Program-made: the position numbers and the translations under genes
Source of the DNA: Coemansia sp. RSA 487
Taxonomy: Eukaryota; Kickxellomycota; Kickxellomycetes; Kickxellales; Kickxellaceae
NCBI GenBank assembly: GCA_027577595.1
Contig: JANBRJ010000005.1
Span: 1-64,000, forward strand
Direction of reading: 5' to 3'
Length of the DNA: 64,000 bases
Notes under the pieces: generated by a model
The model's input: the letters and a program-made list of their open reading frames with translations, nothing else
Databases searched by the model: none
Told to the model about the DNA's origin: nothing
Part shown: positions 1 to 10,700 of the stretch, piece after piece
Layout: each line of letters opens with the position of its first letter
Numbering within the stretch: the first letter of the stretch is position 1

Positions 1-635
1 ATGTCCATCTGATATATATTTTATACCTTTTGAACCAAGTCAAATACTTTTATAGCTTTAATAAGTGCATTTCAATGTTTGGATTATTAACAAGTAACTG
101 TTCATACATGCGGCTAAATGGTCACAAATGTAACAAGTACTAAAAATCAATACCATGCAACAGGAAATTATACTAAACGACCGGAAGCCCTTGTAAAGCT
201 CACATGTGTGAGACAAGTACACATCAATTACAGGTCTAGCCCTTTAATTATTATCTATATTTAACACAAGGGATTGCTGGACTCAAGAGCAATTCACCCA
301 CTAAGAGTAAAAATCATTATCTAATATCTAATAGCTTGCATATCTATTAACTTGTAAGCCTTGCAAATAGAAATACTTGGTTGAAAACAAAGCTATTTTA
401 GTTTCTTTTTGGTGGATATGCAAATAGAAATGACTTTGCTGTTCTTTTCCAAAACCAAAGTCCCAAGTAAAGAAAAGCATGCAGCTATTTTGATGCATGT
501 TACATTTAGCAGATCATTTCTCTTTCCGAAATACATTTTTAGTTAGAGGGTTGGGGGTGTCTTTAAATTCATGTAAATTTGTACTCATTCTGGACATGCT
601 GTTACAATTTGCTCTGACCATTTAGGAAGATGGCA
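1..635. other. AT-rich intergenic region, no gene seen
   Basis: No supported reading frame or RNA gene is visible. The stretch around 405-450 carries a TTTGGTGGA-like element followed by a run of A-rich sequence that resembles the region upstream of the next small gene at 1990. It probably includes the distal promoter of the gene at 732. Confidence 0.4.
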
Positions 636-642
636 TATAAAA
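636..642 (+). promoter_or_regulatory. TATA box of first small tandem gene
   Basis: TATAAAA lies 96 bp before the ATG at 732. The two paralogous genes downstream have the same heptamer at 107 and 116 bp, which supports a real core promoter. Confidence 0.6.
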
Positions 643-731
643 GGGAATGGATTCTCCACCATGCTCAGCTACTGGCCACAAAAAAAGCACTACCAAATAC
701 ACTTTTCTAATTGTCCTTATAACACAACAAA

Positions 732-950
732 ATGTCATCACCACCATCTGTTGGCCTTGTCCTTGATGGGTTTGTAAAGACAATTAGGAGTAACCCTCAG
801 CTAGCAAATCAAGTCCAGATTAAACCCAGCGATTATGGCGATACTTATACAATAACTCTGGGTAATATATCTGTACAAAATGTTGCTAGAATTAGAAAGG
901 GTACATTTCAAAATATTGTGGAACGAATTCAAAACGATGCAAGCAAATAA
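732..950 (+). CDS. Small tandem-family protein 1, function unknown
   Basis: This 72-residue protein is the first of three tandem paralogs. Shared features are an N-terminal helix-like segment ending in a basic x-P-x-x-A motif (SNPQLANQVQIKP), then an alternating hydrophobic segment (YTITLGNISVQNV) and a charged C-terminal helix. The ITLxxIxVxNV block is the family signature. No signal peptide or membrane segment is visible, so the protein is probably cytosolic. The start is the first ATG after a TATA box 96 bp away and is preceded by an A-rich leader. I do not recognise the family. Conservation of the same block in two neighbours argues that it is really translated. Confidence 0.65.
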   Translation: MSSPPSVGLVLDGFVKTIRSNPQLANQVQIKPSDYGDTYTITLGNISVQNVARIRKGTFQNIVERIQNDASK

Positions 951-1554
951 CAAGTTGGTTTTTCTATTTCCAATCCAGAAACATAAGAATGCAGCTCGTA
1001 TTGGAGGAAACCAGATTATATTCCCTTTGTTCTAGTAAATACTCCTTACAGAAAGCTAATAGTCACAGGTAAATAAAGGTCAGTTGGCTTGGTTGTTACA
1101 GTTCAGCTGGCTACTCACAAGCTATTTAGTCCTTTTTGATTCCTAGATCAAGCCATAGTTTGAAATAGTACGGATAAATAAAACATTTGCAAGCTCTAGA
1201 AAGGAGATAGCAATTGAAATATATTACTTTGTAAAAATTATTGCCTTGAGATTTGCTGCCATTTCGCCTACATTTCCAGGGTTTAAAGGATTTAATATAA
1301 TGCTCTCCTTGGATGATCCCTTGCTTTCTTATGGCAATACTTTAAATAATTGCACATTTGGTGACTATATAGAGCAATTGGGCAGACTGTTACTGAGTAT
1401 GTGCACCTTTTTCTCCACGTTTCCCTCAAGGAGAATAACCTCCACGTTTGGGTGTATATTCCTTAAAGTACATCTGTTGAAATATGCTTTGCATTTTTTC
1501 CTAGTTTGAATTGTTTGATTCTACACTTTACCTAACAAACTAAAGCTAGTACAT
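951..1554. other. Intergenic region, no gene seen
   Basis: An open frame around 1246-1509 has no ATG start, no family resemblance and no promoter, so I do not call it. Nothing else is visible. Confidence 0.4.
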
Positions 1555-1989
1555 GTCTATTTTCCACCTTCACTCTTTAAGGATTCTCGTTTTATTTTAG
1601 AAACTAAGCTATTCTTGCTTCTATTCTAAACTCAAGTTATTTTATAGTTAATAAAAACACCAGATTTCTTCATCTCCCTGCCCACCTTGATATAGATATG
1701 TTAATAATAGCTTGGCTAAATTTGGGTGCAGAAAGGCATCTAAAATTATACATTCCATGTTTATCAAGGCTTTCCACATTCCAAAAAGCTTTTTTGGTGG
1801 AGGAAAAGTAAATTTCTATTCAGGTAAAAATAGGAGCTTTGGATATGTAGACAGTACTGGTGTCGACATGGTAACAATATGGTATAAAAAGGAAGAATGT
1901 AACCATCAAAAATTTCAGCCGAAGAAGAACTAAAGCAACGCCTGCATTCTAGTAATTGCTATTTAGCCTTTTAAGCACTCATTTCCAAC
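1555..1989 (+). repeat. Diverged upstream duplication, copy A
   Basis: The ~430 bp before the second small gene align by eye with the ~490 bp before the third (3005-3499). Blocks around 1574-1632 (CTTTAAGGATTCTCG..TTTATTTTAGAAA), 1740-1800 (ATCAAGGCTTTCCACAT) and 1820-1865 (GGTAAAAATAGGAGCTTT..GTCGAC) recur in the same order. This shows that promoter and gene were duplicated together, followed by strong divergence. Confidence 0.55.
1883..1889 (+). promoter_or_regulatory. TATA box of second small tandem gene
   Basis: TATAAAA lies 107 bp before the ATG at 1990, within the duplicated upstream block. Confidence 0.6.
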
Positions 1990-2193
1990 ATGCCCTCACC
2001 AAAACCCCCTACAGAAACCGCTCTTGGCTGTTTTATAGATATTATTAAACAGAGCCCTAAAAAGGCAGGTGCTATCAAATATGTGCCTATGAGTAATGGT
2101 GCATTTCAAATTAAATTAGATGGAATTACAGTAAATAATGTCAATGAAGGGGAAACTAATCAATTTAAGGAAAGCGTTGCTCAGATCAAATAA
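1990..2193 (+). CDS. Small tandem-family protein 2, function unknown
   Basis: This 67-residue protein aligns with its neighbours at 732 and 3500: the motif order is ALxxFxxxIKxxPxKAxxIKxxPM, then FQIKLDGITVNNVNEGET, then a short charged helix. It is closest to the gene at 3500, sharing the LDGxTVxNVxEGET stretch. It has no signal peptide, cysteines are few, and no known domain is recognised. The ATG is the first after a TATA box 107 bp upstream. Confidence 0.65.
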   Translation: MPSPKPPTETALGCFIDIIKQSPKKAGAIKYVPMSNGAFQIKLDGITVNNVNEGETNQFKESVAQIK

Positions 2194-3004
2194 AGTGTAA
2201 AAAAATAACAAGATAATCCGGTTAGTGGAAAGCCAGCAACACGTATATGTGGATGCTCAACAGGGAGAAGTTGAGTGTATTTTGCATGTCATAGCATATA
2301 CTTTCTATAGCTTATTGTCATGTCAGCTTTGCATACGATAACAATATATAGTGTTGTATTATTGATAGGTGATTTCTGAATGGTGCCATAATTCTTGGTA
2401 GTTTATGACTATAAAATAGCCTAACACTCATACCATTTCATGGCATTCTTAATTTCTGTTTCAAATATATATTATACTCCTACGTAACAGTCCTAGCGTC
2501 TATATTGTAACAAATAAACTACTATTCATGTAAAAATGTTGCTTATCACCTTTTGCACTCTTATGAATAAACATATAAAAGGCAAAGAAAAGCAATACTT
2601 TTGTCCCTTGTTAAAATAGACAACATCATTCAGCTTTTATATAATTATTTTAAACATTCTTAACAGACAAATCACTATATAAAATGAGTAAAGATAGCTC
2701 AAGGCCAGAGCTGTGACATGAAATCTAATTACCGGATGTATGTTTACCACTATTTAACAGCATGCCACGTTATTGCAGGCAGACAGGCCTTTTCTTCCCT
2801 TGGTCCTTCTTCAGCTTTTATAATATATTTTTATTCATACAAAACATGGTGTCCAGGATAGATGTCTTCCTTTTTGTTGCTTTATGAGGAAATAGTATTG
2901 CATATTCAAGCATTCTTAAATATCTTTATTAAAACTATATTATTATATTGAGCGAATAATATTCTGATGGGAACTTAATTTTGCATTTTACTGATTTGAA
3001 TTGA
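2194..3004. other. AT-rich intergenic region, no gene seen
   Basis: This holds the 3' flank of the second small gene and spacer sequence. I see no open frame with coding character and no recognisable RNA gene. Confidence 0.4.
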
Positions 3005-3499
3005 TTCAGTCCACTTAATTGTCACTTATCCTTTGGAGTTTCTCTGCTTATTTTAGAAAATAAATTAATTTGGCTTACCTTTTGTAGAAATTCAGACCAA
3101 AAATTATTTAAAATTTTCTTTTTAACAAATCGACAGCTTAAATAATAGCTACAAATGTCGCCTCCTCTCCCATTTCGCCCTACCATTGATATGTGAAATA
3201 GCAATTTAAAAGAATCTGAATGCGGACAAGCTTCGAAGTTGATATATTCTATATTTAGCAAGGTATTCCACATCCTGAAATGCACTTGTTTGTTGAATTA
3301 TGAAAAATACATCTCCAATCAAGTAAAAATGACTGCCTTTTGGGTATGCAAAATAATAATAGTATCGACTGTTTAAAATGCTATATAAAAGCACGAATAA
3401 TACGCCACCACGTTCAAAAGACGAGCACAGAAGTAGCTATTACATTTTACCAATTGACATTCACTTTTTCTAAAAAACTTTTTGAAAAACAAAACCGCA
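3005..3499 (+). repeat. Diverged upstream duplication, copy B
   Basis: This is the second copy of the block described at 1555-1989. Matching landmarks are CTTTGGAGTTTCTCTGC..TTATTTTAGAAAA near 3030, AGCAAGGTATTCCACAT near 3256 and AAGTAAAAATGACTGCCTTT near 3320. Confidence 0.55.
3384..3390 (+). promoter_or_regulatory. TATA box of third small tandem gene
   Basis: TATAAAA (within TATATAAAAGCAC) lies 116 bp before the ATG at 3500. Confidence 0.6.
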
Positions 3500-3706
3500 A
3501 TGACATACCAAAACACAGCTCTTAATGTTTTTATGGGGAATATTAAAAGTGATCCTCAAAAGGCAAACAATGTCAAGATTACACCTATGCGTGGTTGTGA
3601 AGGATCTACTATTACTTTGGATGGGGTAACTGTATGTAATGTCAGCGAAGGAGAAACCAGCATGTTTAGGAAAGATGTGGCTAGATTTCAGAATAATGTA
3701 AAATAA
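3500..3706 (+). CDS. Small tandem-family protein 3, function unknown
   Basis: This 68-residue paralog of the genes at 732 and 1990 begins MTYQNTALNVFMGNIK and carries DPQKANNVKITPM and ITLDGVTVCNVSEGET. The ATG at 3500 is chosen because it aligns with the starts of the paralogs; an upstream in-frame TTG is not a plausible start. Its only two cysteines lie in the central region. The function is unknown. The overall pattern (three short paralogs with TATA promoters) suggests abundant, condition-dependent small proteins, but that is inference. Confidence 0.65.
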   Translation: MTYQNTALNVFMGNIKSDPQKANNVKITPMRGCEGSTITLDGVTVCNVSEGETSMFRKDVARFQNNVK

Positions 3707-4405
3707 TAACAAAGTGTATTCAAGGTATATAGCTTTGTTGGATAAAGCGATGATCCATCCTCTCGTGTCTGAATGTATTCTTTCTTCAAGAAGCTACAAT
3801 TTATGGATAAATGCATACCAACAACTTGGTTCAAATTTTGTTTTAGCATAAATCAATAAAATACTATATCTTTAAATGTGGATCAGAAATTGAGCCCTCT
3901 TAGTTGGAATTTCGATGGTTTTACCTGTGCTTCTATTAACCTTTTTTTAATTTTCCGAGTTAGCACTTTTATTTTTTTAAATTGGATCGACTTTGAACAG
4001 CTTATTAAAATCATAACCACTGCTCAATTGCTAAGCGTTTCATTCTGTCCCACTTAATTAGAAACCACCCCACTTCCATGTCCAAATAATTCAGAATATC
4101 ATCTCTTTTCACATCCATTTCACAAAAGAACCAAGGCAGAGGAGAGTAAAATTAACATTAGTTCAATGCTCCCCTTTTCTGATGAAGAATTAGGCCAATA
4201 AGATATTGAGACGTCAGAATCTGGTCATGTTGGTTGATGGAAATGCTGGCGTGTATGGTGGCACTAAGCATAGATGATGGGTATTGACAGCTGAATAGGT
4301 GTAGTTATCTTTTCTTTTCTCATATTTTTCGATTATTCGTCAGGGTGCTATAAATAACAAATATATGTATTTAGAAAACATGGAAATAAAATAAATAAGC
4401 GCAAT
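3707..4405. other. Intergenic region, no gene seen
   Basis: This lies between the small-gene array and the convergent CAF1 gene. It contains AATAAA-like signals (near 3855) but no supported coding frame. Confidence 0.4.
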
Positions 4406-5311
4406 CTAAGCACCAATAGCAGTGGCAGGAGTTGGTACAGTACCAGATCTCGATGGTTCCTGTTGCTGCTGAGAGGCAGCAGAATGATAAATATGAGCAC
4501 CAAGGCCAAACAGATGACCAAGATACTTGGGCTCATCAATAGAGTTTTCAAAGTACTTTTCGCGTAGCTTGAAAAAGGTCATTGCGGTCAACAGGCTATC
4601 GGAACCAGCCTGATGCTGGGGGCCGATTCTTGGTACTTCCAAGTCGTCGGCGACATCTTGTAATCCACCCTTGAGCATCCTGCAGCCCCGCATCATGTAC
4701 TTTATGTCGTAGATACCAGGGAAGAACGTATGTAGTATCTGGAAGAACGTGTCCTCGTCTTCTGGCAGCGAGTTACATGTCAGCAGCTTCAGAAGATAGC
4801 CAAAGTCATACCCGCTATGGAACGATACCCAACGAACATTTTTGAGCAGAACAAGCCCAGAGTCCGTCAGCAGCTCGCCAAAGTGGAGAGCGTCAATGCC
4901 ATACTCCTCGTTCTTTCTAAAGTCGATTCCTGATTTGGACAGCAGGTCAATAGACTCTTGAGCAAACATGTCGTTGTTCAGGCTAAACTTGAAGTTGAAC
5001 TGCCACGAACACACGCCAGGCGGAGGCTGGCCATTTTCGTCCATAAGCGTAATGCCTAGCTGAATTATGTTGAGGATATCGACGTTGCAGCGTAGCAGCT
5101 GGTAATGGTAGTCCGATGTGGAGTTGAATTGGCCAATGGGGCGGGCCACAACGCCGGGGAACTCTGTATCCATTGCCACGTACGGGTATCTGTCGATGAG
5201 TCTCCGAATAAGCCCAAATTCCTCTTCCAGATTGCTCGCCCAAACTTCCCTAATCAGGTATGCACCAGTAGCACTACTGGCGTTGTTGTTGCCGCCTCCT
5301 CCTTCTGTCAT
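4406..5311 (-). CDS. POP2: CCR4-NOT deadenylase CAF1/POP2
   Basis: The 301-residue protein is a DEDD-family 3'-5' poly(A) exonuclease, the catalytic CAF1 subunit of the CCR4-NOT complex that shortens mRNA poly(A) tails in the cytoplasm. The DEDD residues are all visible: D48 and E50 in MDTEFPG, D169 in HSGYDFGYLL and D238 in HQAGSDSLLT with the supporting H233. The family blocks NVDxLNIIQLGxTL and YDIKYMM are intact. Residues 1-18 are a Gly/Asn/Ser-rich extension and the C-terminus is Gln/Ser-rich. The ATG at 5311 is chosen because the upstream in-frame extension has no family similarity. Family identity is very secure. Confidence 0.95.
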   Translation of the reverse strand: MTEGGGGNNNASSATGAYLIREVWASNLEEEFGLIRRLIDRYPYVAMDTEFPGVVARPIGQFNSTSDYHYQLLRCNVDILNIIQLGITLMDENGQPPPGVCSWQFNFKFSLNNDMFAQESIDLLSKSGIDFRKNEEYGIDALHFGELLTDSGLVLLKNVRWVSFHSGYDFGYLLKLLTCNSLPEDEDTFFQILHTFFPGIYDIKYMMRGCRMLKGGLQDVADDLEVPRIGPQHQAGSDSLLTAMTFFKLREKYFENSIDEPKYLGHLFGLGAHIYHSAASQQQQEPSRSGTVPTPATAIGA

Positions 5312-5722
5312 TTTAGCATAAACAGTATTTTTTTTATTTGAGCCGAAATGAAGAATGCGCCTGGAATGTCTTATAAATAAAAGTAATACAAAAGGCCTTA
5401 CTGGCACAAAAAAGAGGAAAGGTCGAGCAATTTGTCCTTTCAGTTCTAAATTATCGTTTTTACAGCCTGGTTTGAAAGAGTCCACATATCCCCCTGTCCA
5501 ATCAACATTGGCCTGTTAAAACGGCAGTAGAACCTAAAAACACACAAGAAAAGCAGCAAAGTTCCTTGTGGGTTTTCCGAAAAAAAAAGAAGCCAAAAGC
5601 CATTTTCGATTCTAATTTCTTGGCGGGATTTTCTCAATTTCTTTTCTTGTTCTTTTTCGTCAGCTACGCAATCTGCCTCATTATACTATAGCATCCTTTC
5701 TTCTTTCGTCTTTCAATCCAGC

Positions 5723-6385
5723 ATGTCTTCGTTCAGAGACGCCCTCGGCGGGCTAAAGACGTCATCGTCCAACCACTTGCTGCCATCCTCGGACTCGCCG
5801 GGCGAGTCCAGCGGTAGCCGGTTCTTGAGCGGTCTACGCGACGGAGCCAGCAACATAGCGTCCAGCACAGGAAATGCAATTTCAGGAATAACAGGACTTG
5901 GCAGCAGCGGCAGCAGCAGCGACCCAGCCAGCATCACCACGCGGGGCGAATGGTTCGGGCTAACACTGATGCAGCGGTGGGTGGGGTTCGCTGGGTGCGC
6001 GGTGCTTGCGCTGTTCTGCTACACGATGGCGCTGGTGTCACTGCCAATGATGATTCTGTCGCCACAAAAGTTCGCCACAGCGTTTTCGCTGGGCAGCCTG
6101 TGTATCATCACCGGCATTGCGTTGCTGCGTGGCCCGCGTGCGCATACGCTGCACCTGCTGTCCCGCGAGCGTCTGCTGTTCACTGTGTCGTACTTTGGAT
6201 CGGTGTTCTTCACCCTGTTCTTCTCCGCCATCCTGCACTCACATATTGGAACGGTGGTGTTTGTTGCTGTGCAGCTGGGCTCGCTGCTCTGGTACGTCGT
6301 GTCGTACTTCCCTGGCGGCACTGAGGGGCTCCAGTCGACCACACGAAGCCTGGTAGGAGGCGCGAGGACCCTTTTGCCCTTTTAG
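5723..6385 (+). CDS. SFT2: SFT2/GOT1-like vesicle transport protein
   Basis: The 220-residue protein has a Ser/Gly-rich cytosolic N-terminus (residues 1-73) followed by the SFT2 domain with four hydrophobic helices: about 82-108, 113-130, 145-165 and 170-190. Conserved marks are the aromatic WFGLTLMQR entry, the SPxKFAxxFSLGSL loop between helices 1 and 2, and the closing WYxxSYFPGG. SFT2 proteins act in fusion of endosome-derived vesicles with the late Golgi. It is divergently transcribed from CAF1 with a ~410 bp shared promoter region. The length is near the family's usual ~215. Confidence 0.9.
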   Translation: MSSFRDALGGLKTSSSNHLLPSSDSPGESSGSRFLSGLRDGASNIASSTGNAISGITGLGSSGSSSDPASITTRGEWFGLTLMQRWVGFAGCAVLALFCYTMALVSLPMMILSPQKFATAFSLGSLCIITGIALLRGPRAHTLHLLSRERLLFTVSYFGSVFFTLFFSAILHSHIGTVVFVAVQLGSLLWYVVSYFPGGTEGLQSTTRSLVGGARTLLPF

Positions 6386-6644
6386 AACCAGCTATTTTCT
6401 TTGCAAATCAATTAATACTTTTCTCCAATTGCAAAACTGGATAATCAGCGATCGACACGACCAAGATACCAGGGGCTGTAGGCAGCAATGATAGCCTGTG
6501 TGTCGAAGAGCGGTGCTTGCGGTGGTTTGGAAAATATCCTTTTCTTCTCCTGATGCTTTTCATTTGTTATTTATTTGCTATTTCTTTGCAACGTGCGCCT
6601 AAAAAACAACACCGCCTGTCTGCACCTTTACAAAGCTCTACAGA

Positions 6645-7691
6645 ATGGCTGGCACGCCTCCCGGTATCGCCGTCGGCGCGAACATTGACACTGTCGCAGC
6701 CATCGTCAGGGGCATATTCACCAAGCGCATGTGTGCTGTGCTGGCTACCGTTGTTGCGTGCCTGAACGGACACATGCTTAGCAAATGGTTTGTATTTTAC
6801 GCAGCGGTGTTTGTGATTGCCAAGCTCAGCGCGCTCTGGCACGACATGCAGAGAAGGCGGACAAAGGTTGACTGGAGTCAGCACACCGTCCTGCTGACTG
6901 GCGGTGCACACGGGATCGGGCTCTCTCTTCTCCACAGGCTCATTGCTGCCGGAGCACGCGTCGCCATCATTGACATTATCGACATTCCCACGGAGCTTCT
7001 CCCTCCAGACTCGGCCAGACTGTACAAGTGCGATCTTTCCAGCGTCGATCAGATCCACGCTACCTTGGATGCAATCAGGGTTGATATGGGCGACATCACA
7101 ATGCTTGTCAACAACGCCGGCACCCTGAGCCCCCATCTGCTGTGCGATATGAGCGCCGCCGATATCGACCGCGTCATGGGTGTCAATTTGCTTGCGCCCA
7201 TGCACCTAACCAGATGCCTGCTTCCGTCGATGCTGGATAAGCCCCACGCGCATTTGGTGTTTGTCGCCTCGATGCTGTCGTTTGTCCCGGCGCCCCAGGT
7301 GAGCACGTACGCTGCATCCAAGGCAGGTGTTGCCATCTTCCAAGAAACTCTCAGGCTTGAGCTCCAGCACAGGCTGAACAAACGCAATGTCCATGTTACG
7401 TCTGTGTATCCATCCAAGGTCGAGTCGGGCATGTTTGGCGGACTGGAGCTCCCCCAGTGGTTTTCGCCCAGCCTGTCTCCCGACCTCGTTGCGCACAGAA
7501 TCTTTACGCAAATGGATGGAGGCTGTGGCGGCGAAATCCACCTTCCCCTCTGCTCTCGCTACGCGGCTCTTTACATGCTAGCTCCCGAGTTCTGCCGTAC
7601 GCTAGCTTGCAAGATGTTTGGAAGCCTCAACGCTATGCGCAGCTATAAAGGATATACGCGTTCGGATGGAAAGCCAAACTCTGAATCGTAA
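6645..7691 (+). CDS. Membrane-anchored short-chain dehydrogenase/reductase
   Basis: The 348-residue protein carries hydrophobic segments at about residues 28-41 and 48-65, then a classical SDR fold. The NAD(P)-binding TGGAHGIG is at 85-92, the NNAG structural motif at 156-159, and the catalytic Ser/Tyr/Lys at S209, Y222 and K226 (YAASK). The N-terminal anchor and the overall layout resemble the retinol-dehydrogenase-10/DHRS3/17-beta-HSD11 group, which acts on lipid or retinoid-like alcohols at the ER or lipid droplets. The substrate cannot be deduced. The stop is followed after ~70 bp by the MSH4 start, so the two genes are tightly packed. Confidence 0.88.
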   Translation: MAGTPPGIAVGANIDTVAAIVRGIFTKRMCAVLATVVACLNGHMLSKWFVFYAAVFVIAKLSALWHDMQRRRTKVDWSQHTVLLTGGAHGIGLSLLHRLIAAGARVAIIDIIDIPTELLPPDSARLYKCDLSSVDQIHATLDAIRVDMGDITMLVNNAGTLSPHLLCDMSAADIDRVMGVNLLAPMHLTRCLLPSMLDKPHAHLVFVASMLSFVPAPQVSTYAASKAGVAIFQETLRLELQHRLNKRNVHVTSVYPSKVESGMFGGLELPQWFSPSLSPDLVAHRIFTQMDGGCGGEIHLPLCSRYAALYMLAPEFCRTLACKMFGSLNAMRSYKGYTRSDGKPNSES

Positions 7692-7762
7692 AAGCATCTT
7701 TTGTCTTACTTTGGAAATAGTCTAGTCTATTTGTTTTGTTTTGTTTTGTTTTTTGCTGAATA

Positions 7763-10700
7763 ATGGATCTTGAAGAGTCTGTAGTCATTGACCTGACGCA
7801 GTTCGGCAGCGATGACAGTACAGGGTACTCTGGCTTCTATGACCATGACGAGGTCAGTATCGTCAGCGCGCAGTTCCCAAACAAAAGAACAAAAATGGAA
7901 CCAAAGACATCAACCAACACTAGCTATGGCCATTTGGAAGATGATCTGCCAGAGTCAGTTGCACCAACATCAGCCTACACGGAGATGCCAGGAACCTCAA
8001 ACACGATAATGGTCATCACCGAGGGTCGCGGAGTAGCCAGCGAGATAGCATATTCTTTCATCGACTTAAATACTACCCAGTGCATAGTATCTCAGTTTGC
8101 CGACAGCGCCAGCTACTCGCGTATTATATACACTATCTTGACAACTCGTCCACAGCTTGTTCTGGTCCCAAATGCCATGGCCGAATGGAAGTCCAAAGCG
8201 ATTGTCAATATTCGTCGCTACTTGCCATGGCTTACCGTTGCCCCTCTTGCGCGAGCATTGTTTAGCGATGCTAAAGGAATCCGCAAACTTCAAGAGTTAG
8301 TTGTCCCGGCACAAGCTGCTCCGCTTGTTCGCATTATGGCCAAAAAGTAAGGCTCACAAACAATATGTTTCCAGTTTGCTACAATTGTATGTTTTGGAGA
8401 TGCTTAAATCTGATAAAAAAAAAGCAGCATTTGCTTATTTCCTTGTTTGTAGGCAATACGCATCGGCTGCATTTAACGCAATGATTGAGCATCTGGAAGA
8501 CAACCTTGATCTTACTTTTGTAGATGGCAGCATCAACGTAAAGTTCAGGCAGATGGAAGGCACAATGCAGATTGATCCTGGTGCATGGCGAGATTTGGGT
8601 CTTGATTCATACGCAAAGACAAGCGGCAAATCGGAGCCCACGCTCTATAGCGCCATAAACCATACATACACAAAGATGGGCAGCAGACTGCTACGTGCCA
8701 ACATCCTCCAGCCCCTGACAGACTTATCCACAATATATGCCCGCCAAAACGCAGTCCTGGAAATCCTTGACAGTGAAGAAATGTTTTTCTCACTTTCATC
8801 AGGTCTTCCAAAAATCCCTGACATTGACGCTACCATAACCGCATTGGTTAGACAGTCGCCTACTCCAGGCACTGCCAAGCAAACAACACAAGCAATCAAC
8901 AATGTGTTGATAGTTAAACACCTGCTGTTGATTGCCAAATCCCTTGCAAATAGGTTTCTGCAAGAGCCAAGATGTCGCTTGCTTGCTGAGATATACGGTG
9001 CTCTTTCAGATACACGGGTTTCCAAACTGCTTGACAGCATCCATAATGTTGTCAGAGAAGATGTGGACATGGAGAGTGCGCAAATCAGCCGTAGCCAGCG
9101 TTGTCACGCAGTCAAGGCAAGTAGTATTGCCACATCTACTGGGACATGCTTTTTAAATGCGCAACCTATGGTTATTAACATTATGTTTAATTTTTTTTTT
9201 TTAAAAAAAAGTAGGATGGAGTGGATGGCTTTCTCGATGTGTGTAAGTATATACGTGCTTGTTTCAAAATTACTTGTATATAACCGGGATTTACAAACAT
9301 GCTAACAGGAAAATAATAACCCAAAGTATGAAAATATCGTTTACCTTAACCTAGCTCGTGCCATTTTTGACAAGGTTACGCAGGAGGTCGTTGATCTAGT
9401 GGAAGAATATGCCAGTAAGTCCAATTTATTCACATACGACTATTGTTGTTGCCATAAAAACCAACCATTATTAACCAACCATAAAGTTATATCAACAAAG
9501 TTTTAGATGAAATACAGGTTCCGATTCGTGCCGTTTACAAACCAGCAGCAGGATACATAATGACGGCAAAGAAAACGGATCTTGGCAGCAGGATTCCAGA
9601 AGAGTTTGTCAATGTGGCTGTAAAGAAAAACGCTGTCACCTTTACAACACTCGATTTGGCAAGTATAACAGACGATGAATCACAAATTCAAACTACATTT
9701 ATTTATAAAAAAAAGGTACAAAGCTAATCAAAAATCCATATTACAAACAGTAGATAAAGCTGAACAACAGGCTTTCATCGGTCGTAACTGAAATAAACTT
9801 GCTGACGGAAAAGTACGTATCCTATTGAGATATGTCAGCCGAACGGGCGATTAAAAGATAGATTTACTAACCAATTCAAATATTTATAGAGCCATACACA
9901 ATGTTATAAAAGTCATATGCAGCAACATTTCCGTTCTGTATCGAATATCAGAAGCAATAGCTTTGCTCGATATGATCATTTCGTTTGCACACCACTGCAC
10001 CCTTCACAATTGCGTGTCGCCAGACTTTTCAGACTCAATCTATGTTGTTGATAGCCGTCATCCAATACTTGATACTCTAGGCAGGGAGGTGGTACCAAAT
10101 GATATAGACACTAGGGGGAGAACGTTCACCATCGTCTCTGGCCCAAACATGGGTGGCAAATCTACGTATTTGCGCCAGATTGTATACTTGGTCATCATGG
10201 CCCAAATCGGATGTCTGTAAGTTCATGTCGGTAGATAAAGAAATTTGCAAAAAGAGATTCCAAAGAGGCATGGTTAAAACTAACTGTACTCTATTTGATA
10301 GGGTTCCAGCGAAAAAGGCAGTTTTCAAGGTTTTTGACAAGCTCTTTGTGCGCATGAACAACGACGACAATATAATCGCCAATGAATCTACTTTTTTGCG
10401 TGAAATGCACGACATTAGCTATATCCTATGCAACTACGACCAGCACAGCCTAATTGCTATTGACGAGCTTGGACGCAGCACAAACACCAGAGAGGGAAAG
10501 GCAATTTGCCGTGCGATATGCGAGGAGTTTCTGGATTGCAGTACGACCGTCTTTCTCAGCACGCATTTTCTTGATCTGCCCGAGGTTCTGGAGGTTCATT
10601 CAAACTGCAAAACCATTGTCCTATCGCAGGATCTCAATGTAAGTAGCTACAAGTAGGTAGACTAATGGCTATATCGCCTGCAATAACAGAAAAGCACAAA

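Noticed and set aside
8347-8374. A 28-nt intron at the first MSH4 splice donor
   Set aside because: Too short and out of frame; the acceptor at 8452 restores the MSH4 frame (KQYASAAFNAM).
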